Source: Trileptium ribeirensis (lineage: Eukaryota; Nematoda; Enoplea; Enoplida; Thoracostomopsidae). Taken from it: DNA of 64,000 nucleotides. Positions 30,612-42,834 of the stretch are shown here, in pieces. A program made the translations under genes and the position numbers. Under the pieces are notes generated by a model. It ran no database searches. It saw only the letters and a list, made by a program, of their open reading frames with translations, and was not told where the DNA came from. Position 1 is the stretch's first letter. Every line of letters starts with the position of its first letter. The stretch covers positions 1 to 64,000 of the forward strand of contig JASANE010010120.1 of the NCBI GenBank assembly GCA_030248225.1. The letters are read 5' to 3'.

Positions 30612-33433
30612 CAGAAGAACAAGAAAGAGACAAGCATATCCGGGAAGATGTCAACTAAAGAGAAGACGATATTTCTGCGAGATATACTAACGACATACCT
30701 TGGACGAGAACGAACCAAGAAACCGTAAACGAGTTAACAAAACAACGTGTCATAATTGTAGCACAAACGGGTGACATCGGATTCAATCGCGGTGGATTTT
30801 CCGAAACCGACAGAATCCATAAATTACGGATCGAAATAAGAAGAGAAAAGACACAAGAACAAATGGCGTTACGGATCAAGGAATACAAACAAATATACGC
30901 TAACAAAGAATCACGACTACAAAACATGAAAGAAGAACGCCAAAAAGAGGCAGAAGGAACCGAGAGTTCTGGGTAGCATTAAAAGATCCGGCGATAGATA
31001 TTCCAAAAAGCGGAGATGTGCAGGAAGTGCGAACTGGTGAGCTTGCCTGGCAGCCGAAGGCAGTTCATCAGCAAGCATAAATGCAGAAAGCCGCGACGGA
31101 ACAAGAAACGATACCGAAAGGAAGTGCAGAACAGGAGGTGCGACTCGGTGAGCTTGGCAGCCAACCGGAGCAGTCCATCGAGAAGCACAGTCTGGAGAAT
31201 GTATATACACCTAACAATCAAGAACCAATGGAAGTCAACCCAGAACCATCTAAAAAATCGAACCGCGGGAGAAAAATTTGGATTACCACGAAGATGGGGA
31301 CAATGAATCAGTAGCAGAATGGTTACGAAAAATGAAAGAACAAAAGTTCGAAAGATCAACAGGTGGATTGTATGAAACTGTCCAACGAATGACGGAAAAA
31401 CAACAAGAAAGAACAAGGTATATACAAAAAGAAGATCTATATCTCCGAAAGCAGGATCACAAGAAGCGAAACAAGGCCGATCGAGATCATCACGACGTGA
31501 GTACAGAAAGTATACGCAATTACTCAGAATCGTCTGAGCGCCGAGAAGAGAAGTTTTCAAAACGAAAACACCAATCAAGTCGACCAGAATCGCGAGACTC
31601 ATGGAGTAGGAGTCGGAGAAAGAACCAAAGTGCTATTACCCGTCATCAAAACGATACGAAACCGAGAACCAGTGCTGAGAGGAAGACGGCGATACCAATA
31701 TGAAAGAAAACCGCAAGAAACAGATTCAGCACCGAGCGAAAACGGAGCACCGTGGTTACGGAAATGGAAAGCGATTGACGAACGATGTAAAGAAAGCAGC
31801 AAAATACGGATTAGACATAAAAATCGTCGAAAGAATGAACTTCGAGAAGAAAACAGAATTCGTTTATGGTATAATGGGCTGGTCAATAAAATACTTTGTC
31901 GATAAAGAAAGAAGTGTTAGACAGACAACACAAGAAGAGAAAAAGCAAGTTCAACAAGACTACGCAGATAAAAAAAGATGAGAACGACAAGAAGACACGT
32001 CGACCTCAAGAACAAATAGTTCGAGCGTTGCCTACGTGAAGGAGCGATCCGGAAAAGAATGCAGGACAAACAAAAAGAATGTCCAGCAGAAATAAAAGAG
32101 AAACACAAAGAAACAATACCGGCAAGCGAACCAAAATCAGTTGATCAAAGCAAAGCAGCAATTCCGCGACGATACGCCGCACCGAAACCAGTACAATAGC
32201 CGGGAGCGTAAAAGAAGTTCCAAAAAGCAGAGATCCTCGAATTATATAAGGACCAAAGCCATCACAAGAACAGCTCGAACACGAATGTGACACCAAAAGA
32301 TTGGTGGAAACAGTACCAGTAACAAAAGTCTAACGAGAAGCGTTAAAGCAAACGACAACCACAATACTCGGGACACCAAAACCAGTAATGGCCCACCAAT
32401 TGGTACACCAAGTCAATGGTCCTCAAGCGAACAATTAAACGTACAGTACTCGTGGGTTTTCAACTAATTATAGGAGGAAATAGGAGGAACAGAAACTGAA
32501 AGAACGAAAACAGCGGGAATAGCAGAACAACAACAACGATTACAGCCTCACAGTCGTGGAAGTATAGCATCGACCGATTCGATACAATCACTGTTCAAGT
32601 CCGATATAATAATGATCGGCGAAAAAGTGGTAGAAGCACTAATCGAACCAGAAAGGTTTGCAACATATGAAACAAAATCGGAAATACCGAAGCAACAAGT
32701 ATTTGCAAAATTCCGAACGATTCAAAACGTTCTCAAGGAAAAGATAGAAAAAAGCAAACGATACAATCGAAGCAAGAGAAAAAGTATGGGCTGAAAAGTA
32801 CGAGATAGAACATGAAAAGCGAGAGTACAAGAAGTCCACACGAAAGAAGTAAAAAGATTCAAAGAACATTGGGAAATACGGAAGAAAGAATCGGCAGGTA
32901 AAGTCCAAGAAATAATACGACTACAAAGCCAAATACCGACCCTAGTTCCAGAACAAGGACTGCCACAATCCCTTCGAATCACAAAACAATCGTCGGAACG
33001 GACACAAAAACTTCAACAACAAGTTCAAGAGAAAGAAGATGTGAATTGGGAATGGTCTAAATTATACAATCAAAGCCAATATCAAATCGTCTAACAAGAT
33101 CGAACGATCAAGGGAAAAGAAGAAAAGTTATAAACAGCTATGATCGAACTGAAGAACGCTCAAGAATTGCTCAGCCTGTCACAACAACGCGAAAAAGTAA
33201 AGGAACAAGCATAGAACAACGTTCAAGGGCAATTACAAAAGACACGCGAAGAAGTGACATTGGCACACGAGGAAATAATGGGACTACAGACTAAGCTGAG
33301 CGAAATACAGGGGAAGACTAAAGAATTGCAACCTCAGGAGGAACCAAGTCGAACCGGACAAGTGGAAAAAGAACCACATGGTCAAAGAATCGAGCACCGA
33401 GATGTAGCAGTGTGAACAGAATTTCCACAAATA
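30612..33433 (+). pseudogene. Element 2 post-pol region, decayed coiled-coil coding sequence
   Basis: Nearly 2.8 kb rich in GAA/AAA/CAA codons on the plus strand with short open pieces in changing frames (e.g. 31081-31314, 31278-31703, 31700-31981, 32612-32794). Translations are Glu/Lys/Gln/Arg-rich, with stretches such as KIWITTKMGTMNQ and ERFATYETKSEIPKQQ. The stretch 33120-33330 reads as heptad-like Leu/Glu/Gln sequence. I see a long, decayed coiled-coil protein, comparable in kind to the coiled-coil ORF of element 1. Minus-strand ORFs here are Leu/Phe/Ser-rich shadows. Confidence 0.45.
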
Positions 33434-34192
33434 GTGCACGATATTCCTGACAGATATCCGAATGAAAAAGTATTTCGATGGAAAGAAATACTCGGCGAAG
33501 AATTGCCGTTACAAGGAGATCAATTATGGAGCGAATTGTGTTATTTCGAAAGACAAATCAATATTCCACAAATAAAGATCATATTGGAAATAACGATGGA
33601 AAAGGACGAAGTACAAGACAAATGGAATGAAATCTTACCGCAGGACGATTGGACCGACGAAGGAAGAACAATACAGATGCTGAAGGCATTACGAGACCAA
33701 GAGACAAAGATCCGAGCGAAATGTTGAACACTGAAGATTACGGTAAAAGAATACCAACAAGTGATTCGGCAATATGTAAAGAACGTCCAAGAATGCTGAA
33801 AAACAAACTCGGAGAAGTACAGAATTTACCCCGAAGTGATGGCGATTCCACTCTATGCCGACATCTTAAACAAACACATGGAATATACGGCATCACTAAT
33901 GGCGCCAATTCAAAGAATAGATGTGCTGAAAACGCTGGGAAAGATAACGAAAGGGATATTCCAAGAAGGCGAAACATGGGTTAGCAACGGAATAGCCTTC
34001 GGATATATCAAAGGAAGAACGCATAATACAAAGGTGATCACGGAGGACGAATATAAAGAGGCAAAAACAAGAATCCGTTCGTTCGTAGGAAATAAGAAAC
34101 AACAAATCCTGCAAGGAATTCATATGGCGCAAGAACAGTCCCCGGACGCGCAAAGTCGACGGGGCAGGTTCCCGAAAATCGAACAATTATAA
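33434..34192 (+). CDS. Element 2 post-pol ORFs, last part (unknown, helical)
   Basis: Two open pieces in different frames: 33434-33727 (VFRWKEILGEELPLQGDQLW, DKWNEILPQDDW) and 33836-34192 (ADILNKHMEYTASLMAPIQR, then TWVSNGIAFGYIKGR and KTRIRSFVGNKKQQIL). Helical with aromatic residues, similar in character to the C-terminal domain of the element 1 coiled-coil ORF, but I cannot show homology by eye. The coding character fades by ~34600. Confidence 0.42.
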
Positions 34193-35599
34193 CTACGCGA
34201 TGGGTGGAGGAGGTGGTAAGCCAGCCGGGTGTCACTTCCTCACCATACCTTAGTTGATCAGGAAGGCAGAAAATGGGGGAAGAAAGGACCAGTTGTCAGC
34301 CAGCCGCGGGCATTGGGACTTTCGGAACTCATGCCGAATAAAAATGGTCAGTAAGAACCGGAAAAGGCAACCGATAACAGAATCAACAAACGATGATGGG
34401 CAATGAATTCGGAAGAAACGGCGACGGAATTGGACAAAGAATCGATTCGAAAACGGTACGAGATTGACAACCAAGAATCGAATCGAAACCGAAAGAATTC
34501 GGTACAATCTGGACGACCGACGACCAAAGAACCGGTACATTACGAAACCGGTGACAAATTGCCCAATGACGTCGAGGTCCGTCGAGCCGAAGAAACCACG
34601 GTGATCTAAACAACTAAATCTCAACCCACGAAGGACAGAGACGATCATTATTGCGATGGACCCCAAACAGTACGATCACCAAAAAGACGATATAATATTA
34701 GTAATAACATTGCCAAAAATAATCCCATCTTGTCCCAAACAAAGAAGAAGTTTTTAAAAACTGTCAAATAAAATAGTGTCTTATTTTGTGATTAATAATT
34801 GTTGTTTATTAACTTGTATTGTACTAATCATATTTTATGTTTTCAGGCTTTTTAGTATTATGTTTGGGGGAACCCCACAGGTCCGAAGAAACCCTCGATA
34901 ACATAGAAAGAAGGATATAAAAGTAAAAATATAAAACGGGAAGGTAGTCAAAAGCAGAAAATTTAATCGGTATGTATTTTACTAAAATAAATCGGGAAAG
35001 AAAACAGGAACCAGTTAATAGAAGAAATAAAATCGGGAATAGGAGCGTCAGTGGTAGACACAATCTCAACGAAGGGGGTAAAAGGTAAATGAAAGAATCG
35101 AACCGGGTACGGTAAGGTAACAGGTGCAAAGAATAGCATCAGTGGTAGATGCTACACCGACACCCAGAGATGGCTGGAGTTTAGTAGGCTACCAGAGGTC
35201 CCAGGGCTTAATTTTTACAAAAGTTGGTTTTAAAAACTTTTTCATTAAAGCTTATTATACGGGTTTCTGAATTTTAGTTCTCCTAAAACTTTAAATTTTA
35301 TAAATTTTAGTTCTTACTTCCTAAACTAATTTGCATAAATTGATTTAATTTCATTGTGTAGCTAACCTGTATTTAGAAAGTGACTTTCTTCTTATTCAGT
35401 TTTGGTTTTAGAGTGGTGAAAGTAGTCGAGCGCCAAATTTATTATGTTTTATATAATAATGAATTAATTTTCTGATGTTTTGGAATAGTAGCTAGGCGTC
35501 TTCGTTACGTATCAAAGTGGCGGTTATTCGTTTTATCATCCGGTATTGTGTTTGAAGTTGGAAATCAGCACGGATGTTATTCCTTAGCTTTTAGACCTG
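34193..35599. other. 3' untranslated part of element 2 and uncertain start of its 3' LTR
   Basis: A 69-codon ORF at 34403-34609 is Glu/Arg/Asn-rich and may be the end of the coding region. The rest shows no coding potential. A G-rich tract at 34863-34869 (TGTTTGGGGGAACC) could be the polypurine tract and LTR start, but the matching 5' LTR sequence is not in the window, so this cannot be tested here. Confidence 0.35.
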
Positions 35600-37014
35600 G
35601 GATTATTGAATTTTGACTGGAATTTGATACGGTCTAACGCAAAGAATTGCGTATTATCGCTATTTAGACTTCTTGGTTTAATTCTCAGTTTGGTGTACAC
35701 TTAAAGAACGAGCGTGTTGTTGATTTCAAGGTGGTTCCTACAACTGGGTAGGAGAAGCGTTAGAGCATTAATGCTGCATAAATAGGGTACTTAAAGTTGT
35801 TAATAGTTAGTAATATTAATATCTGAAATAATATCTAAGTGGACGAAGTGGCGATAAGAATATTAGGAGCGATAGAATAGTATAATTTAGGTTTAGTAAT
35901 ACGCTAAAATTTCGGCCCCCGAATCGAGTTGGCAAATCCACGGCTACAGAGCATGTGGGTCTAAATAAATCAAGTAGTTCTAATTGGGAAGTATGGCAGC
36001 AATCCGGGGTCGGCAGAGTAAGTAGTACTATTTTTGAGAAGACCGGACGAGTAAGGTGCGAGGAATCGATTATCCCCTCGAGTCGCCGTTAGATCCCACT
36101 AACTATTCTTGACCATCCTGGCGGGGGGGGGCACGGATCTCCCCATATGAACAGCCAGCGGGGATTCGTATGGAGTAAGAAAGTATAAAACTTCAACTGC
36201 ACAGTAGTCGACCGCTACAGTACAGTTTTAGTAACGTAGCTCGGCATCCAGCCGGGGTCGGCTTGTGTGGCACTATTAGCGTAAATCTAAGGATTATGAA
36301 TTATGTTAAGGTAATTAATACTCGTACGGTGCGTCAGCCAGCCGGGGGCGTGTTGTGTCAGCCCACAAGGGTTGTAATAGAGTATATAATAGATAACCTA
36401 ATCTAAAATCACTATCGCTCAACCATACTTCTTAAACAATAGCTGTCATAACGTAAAGCTAAGAACTTAGGCTCGAATACTAGGAAGTCGTAACATAACG
36501 TAAACTGAAAAGTAATAGAAACTGAATAGTAATAGAAAAGTAAGTCAAAGCTGAAACGAGTGGCCAAATATTGTGGAAAAGCCCAGCGTCACACTATGCA
36601 AGAGTTGAAGGTCAGACTGTGCAAGAGTGACCGGTGCAAGCTAACGCGATCTAAAATACGGTACCAAAGAATAGTGCCGCGGCTTTTCAATACAGTTACT
36701 AAAGAATAGCGTTGCTAGCGATCTACGGGTGTGACATCAGTGCCTGAATATTTTATATCACTTTGCAATAAACATTCTTTATACGTATGTTTTGCTCAAC
36801 TATGTGGAACCGGAAGACTTAGAGCCGAATAAACATCACGCCGTGTTGCAAAAATATAGGTCACCAATACCGATTAGGAAAAGCGTCTCTACCGGCATTC
36901 TACTGACCACACCTCGGTCCACACAATCTTCCGGTGATGAATCTCGTCCCTTTTTATAACCGATAGCCGTCATAAGGAAAAATACCATCCAACCCCTACC
37001 CTGTTAAAACAACA
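35600..37014 (+). repeat. 3' LTR of element 2 (start approximate)
   Basis: Counterpart of 20268-21689; see the shared boxes listed there. Ends ...AAAACAACA at 37014, aligned with ...AAAACCA at 21689. It repeats the GGGGTCGGC-type motif (near 35992, 36255, 36335) seen in the 5' LTR. The true start may be several hundred bases further left. Confidence 0.6.
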
Positions 37015-37769
37015 TAGACTAACTAAGGGGATCCTGGGGTCTAAATTCCCTTAAACTTCCAAAATTTGGGTTTTTACATTTTTTACTCATTAATTGGGCC
37101 CTAAATTCTGGCCTGTCCACAGCCCTCCGAATGGTGTGGGGGGAACTTCGGGGGGCCCCAATGTTCATTCTCGGGGGAAATTTCAAAGTGGGGATAAATT
37201 TTGCTTAAACATGCAAAATATTTCCATATTTTCATGCATTTTTACTACTGTGAACGTACTTTCAAGCTAAAAACAATATTTTAGCATTATAAATAGTGGT
37301 AATTAATGTTTAAAAAACAATTTGCAAACAAAGAACATAAATTTTCAGACATAAAAAAATTTTTGGAATTAGTTGAACATGGGGGGTTTCGGCCGAGTGG
37401 GGGTGGGACGGACATGGGTGAAAATCTCACGAACATGGGGGGATTTAGAAAATGGGGGTCCCGATAACGTTTACCATATTAGCGAAATGTCGATTTCCTG
37501 CGATGTACTTAAACTGTTAAATCGGTAATGTTTATTCGCCAGAAGCTCCCAAGAGTTGAATCTAGCATCCGACCGGTAAGCTATGATCAGAACGTAGTGA
37601 AGATTGTGTGTTGCAGGGGTAATCTTTCTTCTGGAGTGTGATCGCCCATAACTCGGGAACGGCTTAACCGAAACCGATTTTCATCATCTTGGGCTTATTC
37701 GAACCGGCATAGTCGATTTTCCGTGTAATCCCCTAGCGTTTTTTGATTTGGGGTCTGGTTCCGATGTCA
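37015..37769. other. Non-coding stretch with G-rich patches
   Basis: Contains several runs of five or six G on the plus strand: 37137-37160 (TGTGGGGGGAACTTCGGGGGGCCCC), 37381-37412 and 37434-37460. These could form G-quadruplexes. No ORF of interest. Confidence 0.4.
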
Positions 37770-38785
37770 GGGATCAAAACGTGGGTTTTTGCCCCATTTT
37801 AGCACCTTTCACGGAAGCAAGGTTATGTTTATCTTAACTTTCGAATTTTTTCTATGGATGGTTTTATTTCATAGTAAAATGATAAATGCCAATGCCTCTT
37901 TATTTGTTTTTCGATTACGGCTCCGGTTCTAGAGTTATGGGGTTTGAGGTACTGGGGATATGGCGTCCCAATGGTTGCTCAACCCAAAATTAGGAAATTT
38001 GTTTTGACGTCTTGTTCGGCTGATAAGTTTCACCTGGGTGTTTTCGGGCATGGGAAACTCATTGCCGGTGCTGGTTTTGCTCTGCGACCCATGGCTCCAT
38101 AGGTACAGGGGTATGACGCCCATGATTCGGGGTCAGAGATCAAAGTGAGAGTTTTAGTACCCTTCACGGAAGCAAGGTTATTTTTATCTTAACTTTCGAA
38201 TATTTTTCTCTTGTTGGTTTTATTTCATAGCAAAACGATAAATGCCAATGCCTCGTTATTTGTTTTTCGATTACGGCTCCGGTTCTAGAGTTATGGGGTT
38301 TGAGGTGTATTGCCCCAATGGTTCCTCGACCTTAAAATTGAAAGTTTGTTGTGACGTCCTCGGCGGCTGAAAAATTTCACTTGGGGATTTCCGGACATGG
38401 GAAACTTATTGCCGGTGTTGGTTTTGCTTTGTGACCCATGGTTCCGTGTGTACGGGGTATGGCTCCCTCAAGGTTCGGGGTCAGAGGGCAAAATGAGAGT
38501 TTTTTACCCCATTTTAGAACCCTTCACGGAAGCAAGGTTATTTTTATCTTAACTTTCGAATATTTTTCCCTCTTTGGTTTTATTTCATAGTAAAACGATA
38601 AATGCCGATGCCTCTTTTTTGTGTTTCGATTACGGCTCCGGTTTTAGAGTTATGGCGTTTGAGGTGTGATGCGCCAATGGTTCCTCGACCTTAAAATCCG
38701 AAAATTTGTTGTGACGTCCTGGGCGGCTGAAAAGTTTCACCTGGGGGTTTTCGGGTATGGAAAACTTAATACCGGTGTTAGATTT
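37770..38785 (+). repeat. Tandem repeat, ~357-bp unit, about 2.9 copies
   Basis: The string GGAAGCAAGGTTAT recurs at 37813, 38168 and 38528 (spacings 355 and 360). Other markers recur in step: CGATTACGGCTCCGGTT and TTTCACCTGGG(T/G)GTTTTCGG. Units differ by about 10%. The minus-strand ORFs at 37935-38123 and 38630-38827 are similar to each other only because they lie in the same part of the repeat. Confidence 0.85.
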
Positions 38786-40192
38786 GTTCCAACTTGTGCG
38801 GTATTGTGTGATATCCACATATTGCATATCGACGTATGCTATCGAGAGCTGATTGTCTGTGCATGCAAAAGGCGTAGGTGTACCTATGCTTACCTACGTT
38901 CTGCAATCTCGATAGGGATACTAGTTATAGAGTTTCAGCGTAGATTTGAAAGTCACGGCACTTCGGGATGTTTATATTTATATAGCAGTTCCATGCGACC
39001 CATCAATAATATACATCAAAACAGAAACCAATACGTAACGATAACACAAATCTACATCAATGGTCCCTCGCTAGGCTAGGCACAAACTATCATAGTGATT
39101 TCCGCACAAGTTTGTACTATGAAAAGCGTGTAGCACTCGTTTTAGACATTCTTTGCACTATGACACAAAATGAACATTCTAGCTTAGCGAAAGCAACAAA
39201 GCCGCGGGAATATTCCGAATAGCAATAAATCAGTAATGTTTACGATTCATTAACTATTTACTATGACAAGAAGATTCGCTACCAGAAGCTACAGCAAGTT
39301 TTTGTTTTACTATTTTATCAGTATTGTCATAACTTGTAGTATATACCACGCAATTAACATTAACCAACATTTGATATTACTGTTAAAAGTTATCTAACTC
39401 GAGTGTAGATGTTGATACATGTGACTGGCGCCTGTCGAGAGACCATCGTAAACGAGATTGAGCGGGCAGCACATTTAGAATTTATTGAAATAGGATACTT
39501 ATATTATGCGTAATTTACCTTAAAATGTGTGCACCTAAGTCATTCAAAAACCAAGTGAACATACATAGCTACTAGCATACACGTTACCATGAGTAAAACT
39601 AAAAGGACAAGATATTATGACCGAACAAAAATAAACGAGAAATAAGTGAAAAATGAACATTTTTGGATTTTATAATTTTTATTGTTTTTGGGTTTTTAAG
39701 ATTATTTAAATTTTTATGAATTTTGTGACTTTGTTAAGAAAAAAATGGAATATTTTGCATAAAGCACACCATATAATGTACAAGTAATAAAGGTATATAA
39801 CTCAGGCACGGTTTACGGCACTTCCATGTCTTTGACAGCTTCTTCGACATTCAGAAACCGGCTTCATAACTATACAAATACAATATAACAAATACATACA
39901 AAAGTTTGTTGTTATGCATACAAAATACAAGAAAATCAATACGTGAATACCACGGTTTATCAATCGACGGGAATACCGTGATTACACAACCGAATTATTC
40001 AAATCTTGGAAAATCTATATAGATTTGAAGGAGAAAATCACGATAAACGGTAGAAATGGTGCCATCATAATAATTATAAATAATGTTGTTGTTTTAATAT
40101 TCCATCATGACGAGGCAAATTATTCGTGCATAATTGTGTAAAATATGACGAAATGTATATTATACCATATAGCGGCCCAATAAAGTATATAA
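38786..40192. other. AT-rich non-coding DNA
   Basis: The ORF at 38666-39079 starts inside the tandem repeat and has no recognisable content. Nothing else seen. Confidence 0.5.
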
Positions 40193-41400
40193 GTGATATC
40201 TGCTTCATTGGCTAGGTTCAATTTATCCATTCGAACAGGCTTGTTTGCTGCCAAATCGCGGAACTCAAAGGTGGTTCCAGTGTATAAAAGCAAAGGTGAT
40301 CGTAGTAAATGTAGTGGCTATCGACCGATTAGTTTAACTTCGTTCTTGATCAAAGTGTTGGAATTATCGTCAGGGATCGCTTAGTAAATCGTTTGTCCAT
40401 TAACAATCTTATATACGGTACTCAACACGGCTTTCGAGCTAACCGCTCTACCACAACTCAGTTGATTGAGTATTTCAATTTTGCGACAAGGTGCCTTGGT
40501 CAAAATGATTAGTTGGGGTTGTATATGTAGACTTTCAAAAAGCCTTTGATACTGTTAATCTTCAGACCTTAATTCACAAACTTGAAATTTATGGTGTGAG
40601 TGGTAGCCTCCTTTGTTTGTTCGTTAGCTACTTGACACAGCGTAGACAGATGGTATCAGTGAATGGTTCATGTTCAGAGTGGTTTTCCGTTTCAAGCGGT
40701 GTACCCCAGGGATTCGTCCTTGGACCAGTTACTTTTCTTGTTCTTTATAAATGGTGTTGACGTCTACCTGTCATGCTCCGTCTTCAAGTTTGCTGGTGAT
40801 CTTCGTCTAGCAAGGCGTGTTCTACGATACTATTGCGACATCGGCTACAATTCATTTCAACTTGACCTTGATAATTTGTCGTCCTTATGTTTTGAATGGG
40901 GGGTAACAGCAAAAGTGTTTCGTAATGCAGTCGTGATAATCTATGTGCAGCATATGCCCTCATGAACAATTGCTTACCCATCACTACTCGTGATAAGGAT
41001 CTAGGAGTCGTTGTTACGAGCGAAATGAAGTCTTGAACACTTTGCAGCAGTGACAAACAAGGCCCGAAGGGTTATTTTACTTCTGCGTCGTACTATTAGC
41101 TGTTGGACCAAATATATTTGGATCCAGTTATATCGAGCCCTGGTGCGGCCACACGTCGAGTAGGCCGTAAACGTTTGGTGTACGCACTATGTTCGGGATA
41201 TACAAATATTCGGTCATGCTACGCCGTTCGCTAAGTAACGTCATTTGACTGGAACCGCGTCGTTCTAATGGTGCGCATTGCTCTGCTTGTTCCGGTACGA
41301 CTGGAACGGTCGTGTTTCGAGTATCGGACGCTCATGAAACCGTTTAATCGGCGTTAAAGACGATGCTTCCTCGAAAATTTTCACCTCGCTCGTCTTCCGT
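40193..41400 (+). pseudogene. CR1/L2-type LINE reverse transcriptase remnant
   Basis: RT motifs in order, in changing frames: VPVYKSKGDRSKCSGYRPISLTS (40268-40350), TQHGFRANRSTTTQLIEYF (40420-40480), a FQKAFDTVN-type motif (~40535), SGVPQGF (40697-40720), FAGDL at ~40790 where active elements have FADDL, then LGVVVTSEMK (~41002) and a conserved RALVRPHVE-type 3' segment (~41128). Several frameshifts and stops; the first catalytic Asp of the Y/FADD box is Gly. 5'-truncated: no endonuclease domain upstream. The RT order and C-terminal segment fit the CR1/L2/Rex group; the exact clade is open. Confidence 0.8.
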
Positions 41401-41658
41401 TGCGTTTCCTTGTCCAGTGTTAATGTGGAAGCGGCTAGTATTGATGCGCAAAACTACCGTTCTTTTTTTACCGTTAATCTTTTGGTTGTTGTCTTGTAAC
41501 TAGCATATTTTTTTGGAATTATTTTCGACCATTCTACCCACATAGTGCGCAGTTCAGCGTGATTAACGTGGAATCTAACTGTATCAAAGAGTTCATAATT
41601 GATATTGGTGCCATCCCCAAAAGGCTGACCTGAAATGTGAACCAATTCAGACACAAAA

Positions 41659-41720
41659 ACCTGAAAGCTCCCGTTCTGTACCTGAAAGCTCCCGTTCTGT
41701 ACCTGAAAGCTCCCGTTCTA
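41659..41720 (+). repeat. 21-bp tandem repeat, three copies
   Basis: ACCTGAAAGCTCCCGTTCT(GT) starts at 41659, 41680 and 41701; the first two copies are identical. Confidence 0.9.
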
Positions 41721-42554
41721 GAAAGGCTGAAGACTGCCTAGCGGCTGGGACATTTGGATGAGGTAGTGCACCACTGACCGTGAATTTTGTTTCAGGAAAC
41801 CGTGAGGCTACCCTAATGAGGGCAGACCCTATCGATTGCCATAGTTTGTCTTAAGAGGCAAAATTACGTTCAGCGTTACTTGCGCCTACGTTGACTATAA
41901 CAGTATCGTATTTCTGAAGATTGAGATTTTATTGAATTTTTTTGCTAAGCTTTGACAAGTCGCTTTCGAGACAGAAATATCGTGTCCACCCGAAACTGGT
42001 GTGATTTGACGGCACTATAATCGCATAACCCAACGCCAACAAACAAGAGTATCATAAATATAAATACTTCCTATTAATTGACCTTATTCATAAAACAAGG
42101 TATTGGTTCTGGGTAGAAATTGCAGTTCAAGTTTCGGCTAATTTGGATTCCGTCCGATTAATCACTGATATCTATATATCCGGCCCAGTGAAATATAGCA
42201 CACGTTTTCGGCTACACACAGAACAAATAAACTCATGGCACCAAAGTATCGACTAACGTCAAAAAGTTTTCAAACTTTAACGATTATACTAATCATTCAA
42301 TCAACCTCTGGCTGAACGTCTCAGCACATCGATGAGTTAGAGCAAATGATGAAAGCAAAGACATACCATTGAAGTCTTATCGAAATATTTTCGATTTGGG
42401 AGCACATATGCGAGTACAAACCAAATTTAGAGGAGTATATATAGTAGTATTGGGGCGGGACACTCGTGGCTCCTCCATAATCTGCTGGCGAATATATATA
42501 TTTACTTAAGTTTGCACTATTATATTTTAGTTATATGCGTGGAATTTTTGCAGG
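41721..42554. other. Non-coding DNA upstream of a short ORF
   Basis: No coding potential seen. Ends with a good splice acceptor, GGAATTTTTGCAG, at 42553. Confidence 0.4.
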
Positions 42555-42581
42555 TTAATAATTTGTCACGCAATTGGTAAA

Positions 42582-42824
42582 ATGAGATCGTTAGTGGAAG
42601 TTTTATGGAAATATGAACCATATGTTGGTAAAGTTGATAAAATTGATCGATCTTTGATTCCGGCTACTGCTGTACCCGGAGATGATGTTAAAGTTCAGTG
42701 GCCTAAAGGAAAAGGCAAGAACAGACGATTAGTGCCGTTGGATGCTAAAGTTCTTCGGTTTATAGGTAAGTACGGTTATTTAGATCACAACACCATTCTT
42801 CGTACGATGAATGCTGGTTTTTGA
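42582..42824 (+). CDS. Short ORF, possible terminal exon of an unknown gene (80 aa)
   Basis: Starts at ATG 28 bases after a splice acceptor (TTTTTGCAG) and ends in TGA, with AATAAA five bases later (42829-42834), so it looks like a complete small transcript end. The translation has proper protein composition: SLVEVLWKYEPYVGKVDKID, DVKVQWPKGKGKNRRLVPLD, and a basic Gly/Lys patch. No family recognised. Alternatively the exon ends at a strong donor inside it (ATAG|GTAAGT at 42764), which would leave a 60-codon coding part. It could also be a piece of an old transposon. Confidence 0.4.
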   Translation: MRSLVEVLWKYEPYVGKVDKIDRSLIPATAVPGDDVKVQWPKGKGKNRRLVPLDAKVLRFIGKYGYLDHNTILRTMNAGF

Positions 42825-42828
42825 GTTG

Positions 42829-42834
42829 AATAAA
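42829..42834 (+). terminator. Poly(A) signal AATAAA after the short ORF
   Basis: Canonical hexamer directly downstream of the TGA. AT-rich sequence makes chance matches common, so the position is the main argument. Confidence 0.35.

Larger units (their letters stand above)
20268..37014 (+). mobile_element. Element 2: old, decayed gypsy-like LTR retrotransposon with large post-pol region
   Basis: Plus-strand order: diverged LTR (to 21689), Gag pieces, protease, RT/RNase H remnant, integrase, PHD finger, ~5 kb of charged ORFs, diverged LTR (to 37014). The two LTRs align only in patches, for example CTTCGGCCCC plus the GAGAAGA...CGAGTAAGG box near 20714 and 36038, and the last 150 bases. This implies great age. 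Almost every ORF has stops or frameshifts. The architecture (integrase with PHD finger, then very long extra coding sequence, long LTRs) parallels element 1, but the proteins are not close. A hAT-type element is inserted at 27873. Confidence 0.8.

Noticed and set aside
37935..38827. Two similar minus-strand ORFs suggesting a gene pair
   Set aside because: Both lie at the same place in the 357-bp tandem repeat; similarity comes from the DNA repeat.
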